In this document: positions 5,830 through 9,487 of the stretch, one piece after another
How the letters are laid out: each line of letters opens with the position of its first letter
Numbering within the stretch: position 1 is the stretch's first letter
NCBI GenBank assembly: GCA_900543695.1
Contig: UQSG01000051.1
Coordinates: 1-9,487, forward strand
Direction of reading: 5' to 3'
Length of the DNA: 9,487 bases
Source of the DNA: an uncultured Clostridium sp.
GTDB lineage: Bacteria; Bacillota; Clostridia; UBA1212; UBA1255
The notes under the pieces: generated by a model
Databases searched by the model: none
The model's input: only the letters and a program-made list of their open reading frames with translations
Told to the model about the DNA's origin: nothing
Translations under genes and position numbers: made by a program

Positions 5830-7104
5830 TCAGCGGCGCAGAATGGCTAAAACAGTGACCAGCGCCAGCATGATGGCGGTAAAAATAGTGGAGGCCCAGA
5901 TCAGCAGATCGCCGTCTGCCAGAATTTGTACGATAGACAACACAGAGGCCAGAATCGATACGATTCCGAACAGGGTAATGAGGTTGATCACCGTTTCGCT
6001 GCGGGCTCGCTCAATGGCCTCCTGGTGAGCCGTGAGAATGCTCAGCTTGACGCTGATATCCTGAATGGCGGCGGGAATGTCGTTGACGTCCAGAAGGTTC
6101 GCATAGATTTGCTTAACATTATGCCAGCGGGAGAGGTTTGCAGGCGTTACCGTGCCAAAGGCCTGAAAATTCAGCATCAGATTTTTCAGCTCTTTAATCT
6201 GCTCTTTTTTCATCCGCGTAATGAGCTCTGTGAAACGAAGACAGGTGTACTTCTCATACAGTGATAGGAGCACGACAGGCAGGCCGTCTGCCGCCTGGGC
6301 ATCCCGCTGCGCTGTAAAATTCATATCTTCGTCCGCGATCACATATGAAATCGTCTGGGAGGTAACGCAGCAGCCCCAGCGGTAAGCATTTTGATTCTGA
6401 TTTTTCGCCGCGTAGACATAGCGGATATCCTCCTCCGCCGCATCCTCCATGGGCGCATCCAGAGGCATCATTTTATGCAGATTGAAGACGATCCGCCGCA
6501 TCTGTTCCAATTCATCAAACCACTGCGGAACTACTGCAAAAACGTATACATAAGCGTCCAGAAGAAAGGATGCATCGCCGTCAAAAAATTTGCGGAGGCC
6601 CAGCGGCGTCAGAAAGGCCGACAGCCACTGCTCCATATCGAAAGGATGCGGCTCTCCCGCTCGTTCAAGCCAATCAAAAGAGGCGTTGTTGTGAGCCCAG
6701 CCCGGGTTGCAGATCGCTTTAAGGGCCTCCATCCTGGAAAAGGAGAGATTCAGACATAAGAACGCCACCCGGGTATGGAAGACATACAGCCAAGAGTCGC
6801 CCAACTCAAAAGCATAACGCTCGATTCCATCACAAACCTGAAAGGCATGAACGACACTTTTTTCTGCTTGGCCTCTTAGTGGAGCGGTCAGCATATCCGA
6901 GGCTACGAGATAGCCTTTCCCCACCGCAGCCTCGCCGGAGGGAGACAGCATGGCCTTAATATTTTCATTTAAATCCATAGTAGTCATGGACATACAGCTC
7001 CCAATTTGCTCCAGCCGTGCCTGATCAAAGGAGTCTGGATCATATTTCAGCGGGATGATGAGAAAACAGCCGTACGCCGCATCACTTTTTTTCGTTTGCT
7101 CCAT
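5830..7104 (-). CDS. Hypothetical protein with two C-terminal membrane helices (CorA-like outline, no GMN)
   Basis: No function is recognised. The start at 7104 is chosen because GGTGGGG (7120-7114) lies 9 nt upstream and a strong promoter ends just before it; the longer frame to 7206 would begin upstream of the transcription start. The resulting protein has 424 aa. Residues 1-370 are hydrophilic and mostly helical, with no signal peptide, and probably cytoplasmic. They are followed by two adjacent hydrophobic segments at about 374-395 (NLITLFGIVSILASVL region) and 400-422, and the protein ends in RR. This order, a large soluble part plus two terminal helices with a short turn, resembles CorA-type cation channels. 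However, the turn reads ADGD and the GMN signature of CorA is absent, so ion transport should not be assumed. It is transcribed alone, convergent to pdxT and divergent from the GH110-like gene. Confidence 0.82.
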   Translation of the reverse strand: MEQTKKSDAAYGCFLIIPLKYDPDSFDQARLEQIGSCMSMTTMDLNENIKAMLSPSGEAAVGKGYLVASDMLTAPLRGQAEKSVVHAFQVCDGIERYAFELGDSWLYVFHTRVAFLCLNLSFSRMEALKAICNPGWAHNNASFDWLERAGEPHPFDMEQWLSAFLTPLGLRKFFDGDASFLLDAYVYVFAVVPQWFDELEQMRRIVFNLHKMMPLDAPMEDAAEEDIRYVYAAKNQNQNAYRWGCCVTSQTISYVIADEDMNFTAQRDAQAADGLPVVLLSLYEKYTCLRFTELITRMKKEQIKELKNLMLNFQAFGTVTPANLSRWHNVKQIYANLLDVNDIPAAIQDISVKLSILTAHQEAIERARSETVINLITLFGIVSILASVLSIVQILADGDLLIWASTIFTAIMLALVTVLAILRR

Positions 7105-7138
7105 CGTATTTTTCCCCACCTTTTTATAGAATCGCTTC

Positions 7139-7167
7139 ATTATAGCAGAACGGCCTGTCCCGGGCAA
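7139..7167 (-). promoter_or_regulatory. Promoter of the two-helix membrane protein gene
   Basis: On the - strand TTGCCC (7167-7162), 17 nt, TATAAT (7144-7139): a perfect -10 and a 4-of-6 -35 at ideal spacing. Transcription would start near 7132, giving about 28 nt of leader with its ribosome binding site and fixing the start codon at 7104. Confidence 0.75.
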
Positions 7168-7198
7168 CAGGGGAGCGCTTTTTCGTTTCCTTTCAGTA

Positions 7199-7227
7199 TT
7201 GCACAAAAGAACGAATTATGATATAGT
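7199..7227 (+). promoter_or_regulatory. Promoter of the GH110-like gene
   Basis: TTGCAC (7199-7204), a 17-nt spacer, then TATAGT (7222-7227) preceded by TGA, an extended -10. The start would fall near 7234, leaving a leader of about 110 nt. It is divergent from the neighbouring promoter, with 31 bp between the two -35 elements. Confidence 0.6.
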
Positions 7228-7270
7228 GTGGATGGTTATTTTGTTTTCATAATGCTTAAAGCTGCTTCTG

Positions 7271-7287
7271 CTGCGCAAACTGCACAG
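7271..7287. repeat. 17-bp imperfect dyad in the glycosidase leader (possible operator)
   Basis: CTGCGCA-AAC-TGCACAG pairs at 6 of 7 positions around a 3-nt centre. It lies about 40 bp downstream of the predicted transcription start, a place where a sugar-responsive repressor could block elongation. No regulator gene is adjacent, so the role is speculative. Confidence 0.35.
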
Positions 7288-7343
7288 AATCGGCATTTTT
7301 GCTTCATATATGATAAATTTTCAGCTCTGAGGAGGTTTTATCG

Positions 7344-9059
7344 ATGTCCATAAAAACCGTCTGCACACTGGATTATGGGATTGAACCGGACACGGGAGAG
7401 GACTGCGCCGCCGCGCTGCAGGCGCTGTTCGACGGACTTGCGTATGAAAGCGGCACGGAGTTCTGCGTACAGTTTAAAAAGGGAAACTACCATATCCATT
7501 TGCCGATCCGCATCCGCGGCGCGAAAAATCTGACAGTGCGCGGAAATCGCGCGACGATCCTGGCTCATTTCGATCCGACTGCGCCGATTTGGGCGAACAA
7601 CAACGTATTCGAGCTTTCAGACTGCGAGGACACGTCATTTCACGATTTCTTCTTTGATACGGATCATCCCGTCAGCGCCGCGGGCCGCGTCACATCGATC
7701 GACCGGGAAAATGGCACTGTCGACCTGAAAATTTATGAAGAATTTCCCGTCACCGGATTCGAGCACTTCTGCGCAACAAACAGCTTTGACGAAAAAGGCA
7801 CGCCGGACTATGCGCTGGCCACCTATAATATGGACCTCGTCCGTCTGCCGTTCACCGCGCCCGACGGACGCAGAACGACGCGCCTTGTAGGGCTTCCGTA
7901 CGAAGTCGTCGGGGAGCATCTCGTCCGCCTGCAGCTCGGAGCGCTTTCGCCCGCGCTGAAAATCGGACATGAAATCAACCTCCGCTACGAGGTATCCGGC
8001 AATACCGTTTTTCAATTTGTCTCGTGCCGCCGGGTGCTCCTGAAAAACATTATCATTTACTCGGCGGCCAGCTTCGGCGCGACCATTCACCCGCGCAGCG
8101 AAGATTTTACCTTTGATAATTTCTGCATCCGCGTCCCTGACACTTCCGAGCGCCTGATGGCGGCAAACGCCGACGGCATCCACGCGCTGGGCCTTGCCGG
8201 GAAGCTGGTGCTCAGAAACTGCCATATGGAGAATATGGGCGATGATACGCTGAACCTTCACAGCATTGCCGCCTGCATCCGCAAGCTGGATTCAGAAAAA
8301 AGAACCCTCGCCATGTTTTGCCCGCGTCCCTACGGCCCCCATTCGCTTCCTGAAAAATGGGCGATCCCCGGCGACGCCATTTATGTTTATGATTCTGAGA
8401 CGTTTCTCAGAAAGGGCTCTTTTGTGATCGACACAATCGACGAGGAAAACAACGCGGTCTTCCGCGAAGAAACCGGCGCCTTCGCAGCCGGCGACATCCT
8501 TGCCAACGCGCAGTACTTTGCGTCTTTGCATATCGACGGCTGCACCATACGCAGCACGCGTGCGCGCGGCTTTCTCGTCCAGACGCATAACGTCTTGATC
8601 GAGAACTGCTACTTTTATGGAATGTCGCTGTCCGCGCTGCTCTTTGCTCCGGATATTCGCGTCTGGTGGGAGGCGGGGCCGTGCAGAACCGTTGAAATCC
8701 GGAATAATATCATTGAATATTGCGCGCATATCGACAGCATCGCAAGCCAGGGCGCGATTATCTTCAACGCCTGCCATGACGCCAATTCTTTGGAATACCC
8801 CGCCGGCGTGCATGAGAAGCTTTTCATACACGACAACCTTTTTATCGATCTCCCGCGGAGCGGTATTTTTGTAGTCTCGGCGAGCGATGTCCGAATTGAA
8901 GGCAACCGTTTTCAAAACTGCTGCTATCACCCGCAGGAGAACGCGGAATATGCAAAGTACGACATCGTTGCCGCCAATTGTGAAAACATCGTCATCCGGA
9001 ACAACAAAAGCGATCGCGGCGAGGAAACTCTGCAATATTTGCTGAACTGCAAAGAATAG
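7344..9059 (+). CDS. Right-handed parallel beta-helix glycosidase, GH110-like (alpha-1,3-galactosidase type)
   Basis: The 571-aa protein is built of repeated short strands of parallel beta-helix type (for example LTVRGNRATI, VLLKNIIIYS, LVLRNCHMEN, VLIENCYFYG, VEIRNNIIEY, VRIEGNRFQN). The core resembles GH110 inverting exo-alpha-galactosidases, which remove terminal alpha-1,3-galactose such as that of blood-group B: NADGIHALG with Asp277, NMGDDTLNLH with Asp300 and Asp301, TRARGFLVQT (405-414) and SALLFAPDIRVWWEAGP (430-446). The three aspartates, 23-24 residues apart, are the likely catalytic set. No signal peptide or anchor is present, so the enzyme should work in the cytoplasm, presumably on imported oligosaccharide, although no transporter lies next to it. 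The start is supported by GAGGAGG (7329-7335), 8 nt before ATG. Family assignment is by motif memory; another beta-helix glycosidase or lyase is possible. Confidence 0.75.
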   Translation: MSIKTVCTLDYGIEPDTGEDCAAALQALFDGLAYESGTEFCVQFKKGNYHIHLPIRIRGAKNLTVRGNRATILAHFDPTAPIWANNNVFELSDCEDTSFHDFFFDTDHPVSAAGRVTSIDRENGTVDLKIYEEFPVTGFEHFCATNSFDEKGTPDYALATYNMDLVRLPFTAPDGRRTTRLVGLPYEVVGEHLVRLQLGALSPALKIGHEINLRYEVSGNTVFQFVSCRRVLLKNIIIYSAASFGATIHPRSEDFTFDNFCIRVPDTSERLMAANADGIHALGLAGKLVLRNCHMENMGDDTLNLHSIAACIRKLDSEKRTLAMFCPRPYGPHSLPEKWAIPGDAIYVYDSETFLRKGSFVIDTIDEENNAVFREETGAFAAGDILANAQYFASLHIDGCTIRSTRARGFLVQTHNVLIENCYFYGMSLSALLFAPDIRVWWEAGPCRTVEIRNNIIEYCAHIDSIASQGAIIFNACHDANSLEYPAGVHEKLFIHDNLFIDLPRSGIFVVSASDVRIEGNRFQNCCYHPQENAEYAKYDIVAANCENIVIRNNKSDRGEETLQYLLNCKE

Positions 9060-9063
9060 ACGA

Positions 9064-9183
9064 TGCCGCGTGTACGATAGCGCATCGGAAGAGAACAGCA
9101 TTGCGGCTTTTGTCTGCCAGAATGAGGAGGAGCATCTGGAAGCTTTATATGAACAGACGCAGCAAAAAACAACCAAAAGTTGA
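9064..9183 (+). pseudogene. Orphan C-terminal coding fragment
   Basis: Just after the glycosidase stop, a frame of 39 codons reads like real protein: RVYDSASEENSIAAFVCQNE, then EEHLEALYEQTQQKTTKS and stop TGA at 9181-9183. It has no ATG and no ribosome binding site; the only start would be GTG at 9070. The composition (charged, ending in a polar tail) suits the end of a cytoplasmic protein. I read it as the remnant of a gene whose 5' part was lost when the glycosidase gene or its flank was joined here. The family is not recognised, and chance openness cannot be excluded at this length. Confidence 0.35.
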
Positions 9184-9236
9184 TTTCTTCGAGATTCAGA
9201 AACTGCGGGTTGCGCAAAACGCTTAAAAGGTGATAC

Positions 9237-9251
9237 AAAAATCAGATTTTT
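9237..9251. repeat. 15-bp perfect palindrome at the xre promoter (possible operator)
   Basis: AAAAATC-A-GATTTTT is a perfect 7-bp dyad about a single base, 4 bp upstream of the TATAAT at 9256. It lies in the spacer between -35 and -10, where an autoregulating XRE repressor would bind. It is AT-rich, so chance cannot be ruled out. Confidence 0.4.
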
Positions 9252-9255
9252 CCAA

Positions 9256-9261
9256 TATAAT
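9256..9261 (+). promoter_or_regulatory. -10 element of the xre-like gene
   Basis: A perfect TATAAT. Only a poor -35 (GATACA, spacer 18) is found upstream. Transcription would start near 9268 and the first ribosome binding site, AGGAGG, is at 9275-9280. Confidence 0.5.
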
Positions 9262-9286
9262 AAACATAAGCTTTAGGAGGCCTCCC

Positions 9287-9307
9287 ATGACAAGAAGAAA
9301 GGAATGA
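9287..9307 (+). CDS. Possible six-residue leader ORF (MTRRKE)
   Basis: ATG at 9287 follows a consensus AGGAGG (9275-9280) with 6-nt spacing and encodes MTRRKE then TGA. The xre-like ATG at 9314 lies 6 nt after this stop and has a weaker AAAGGA (9298-9303) inside the short ORF. The arrangement would let ribosomes from the leader re-initiate on the regulator. It may equally be a by-product of a frameshift near the ancestral start. Confidence 0.3.
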   Translation: MTRRKE

Positions 9308-9313
9308 ATCTGT

Positions 9314-9451
9314 ATGAAGGAACATGCAATTGCCGCAAACATTATCGAGCTGCGCAAGAAAAAGAAAATCACCCAGGAACAGCTTGCAGCGGCGTTAAAT
9401 ATTTCACCGCAGGCCGTTTCAAAATGGGAAACGGGGGGTTCACTTAGATAA
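9314..9451 (+). pseudogene. XRE-family HTH transcriptional regulator, truncated
   Basis: The 45-residue product carries an almost complete Cro/C1-type helix-turn-helix: IIELRKKKKITQEQLAAALN, then ISPQAVSKWETGG, the classic signature of small XRE repressors. Family members normally continue after WETG with a fifth helix and a 30-200-residue C-terminal part (typical sequence SLPD and onwards). Here the match holds through GGSL and then a TAA stops it at 9449-9451. A run of six Gs (9433-9438) sits at the break; removing or adding a G does not restore an HTH-like continuation, so a simple sequencing slip is unlikely. The DNA after about 9445 is unrelated, pointing to insertion or rearrangement. 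The start has AAAGGA about 10 nt upstream. The fragment could still fold as a bare DNA-binding domain, but loss of function is more likely. Confidence 0.8.
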
Positions 9452-9487
9452 AGATACCACATCAATCCCACGCTGACTTTTGCTCAA
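9446..9487. mobile_element. Foreign-looking tail, possible end of a mobile element (partial)
   Basis: From about 9439-9446 the sequence departs from the expected xre continuation and carries no recognisable coding frame. It starts near a GGGGGG-TTCACTTA boundary, which could be the terminal repeat of an insertion sequence or transposon, and runs off the window. No target-site duplication or second end can be seen, so no family is named. Confidence 0.25.

Noticed and set aside
7105..7206. N-terminal extension of the two-helix membrane protein
   Set aside because: The TATAAT at 7144-7139 lies inside this extension, so the transcript would begin after the upstream start.
7635..8261. 208-codon - strand frame inside the glycosidase gene
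   Set aside because: Shadow of the real frame; low-complexity basic translation without recognisable domains.
8292..9176. 294-codon open frame on the - strand across the glycosidase gene
   Set aside because: It is antisense to a gene with clear beta-helix repeats and GH110-like motifs, has no convincing ribosome site and its translation shows no family motif. Long antisense frames are expected in GC-rich codons.
9434..9487. Tn3-type terminal repeat beginning GGGG
   Set aside because: The G-run and a later CCCACGCTGA are loosely reminiscent, but the 38-bp repeat does not align and the terminal TAAG is missing at the right distance.
1..9487. CRISPR array, tRNA or rRNA genes
   Set aside because: No regularly spaced repeats and no cloverleaf or rRNA-like sequence were seen on either strand.

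Overview
The window looks like a chromosomal segment of an anaerobic, low-to-mid G+C Firmicute (Clostridia, perhaps Oscillospiraceae-like). The signs are strong AGGAGG-type ribosome binding sites, TATAAT-type promoters, a MocR/PdxR regulator divergent from pdxS-pdxT, and closest apparent resemblance to clostridial families. This placement is an inference; no rRNA or tRNA gene is present to confirm it.

Layout. The left edge (1-1164, + strand) holds the last codons of one gene, overlapping by ATGA with a 365-residue protein of unknown function. A non-coding stretch with several hairpins (1165-1468) ends in a strong stem-loop between convergent genes. Next, on the - strand, comes a soluble FtsH-like protein (AAA+ ATPase plus HEAGH zinc peptidase, no membrane segments), after translation is restarted at 2749 rather than at an upstream TTG. 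Then comes the vitamin B6 module: a short MocR-type regulator (pdxR-like, - strand) divergent from pdxS and pdxT (+ strand). PdxS and PdxT form PLP synthase, which makes pyridoxal 5'-phosphate from a pentose phosphate, a triose phosphate and glutamine. The 93-bp intergenic region carries overlapping promoter elements and repeats suited to PLP-responsive control.

The right half holds a - strand membrane protein with two C-terminal transmembrane helices (CorA-like outline but no GMN motif). It is divergent from a + strand parallel beta-helix glycosidase resembling family GH110 alpha-1,3-galactosidases. That protein has the expected aspartates but no signal peptide. Each of these two genes has its own readable promoter in the 239-bp gap between them.

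The right edge (9060-9487) looks disturbed. It has a 39-codon orphan C-terminal coding fragment, then a promoter with a 15-bp palindrome, a possible six-residue leader ORF, and an XRE-type HTH repressor cut off after 45 codons where the sequence changes to an unrelated tail, possibly the end of a mobile element. No CRISPR array, tRNA, rRNA or complete insertion sequence was seen. The most unusual items are the soluble FtsH-like protein with a DD instead of DE Walker B, the C-terminally short PdxR, and the intracellular GH110-like enzyme.
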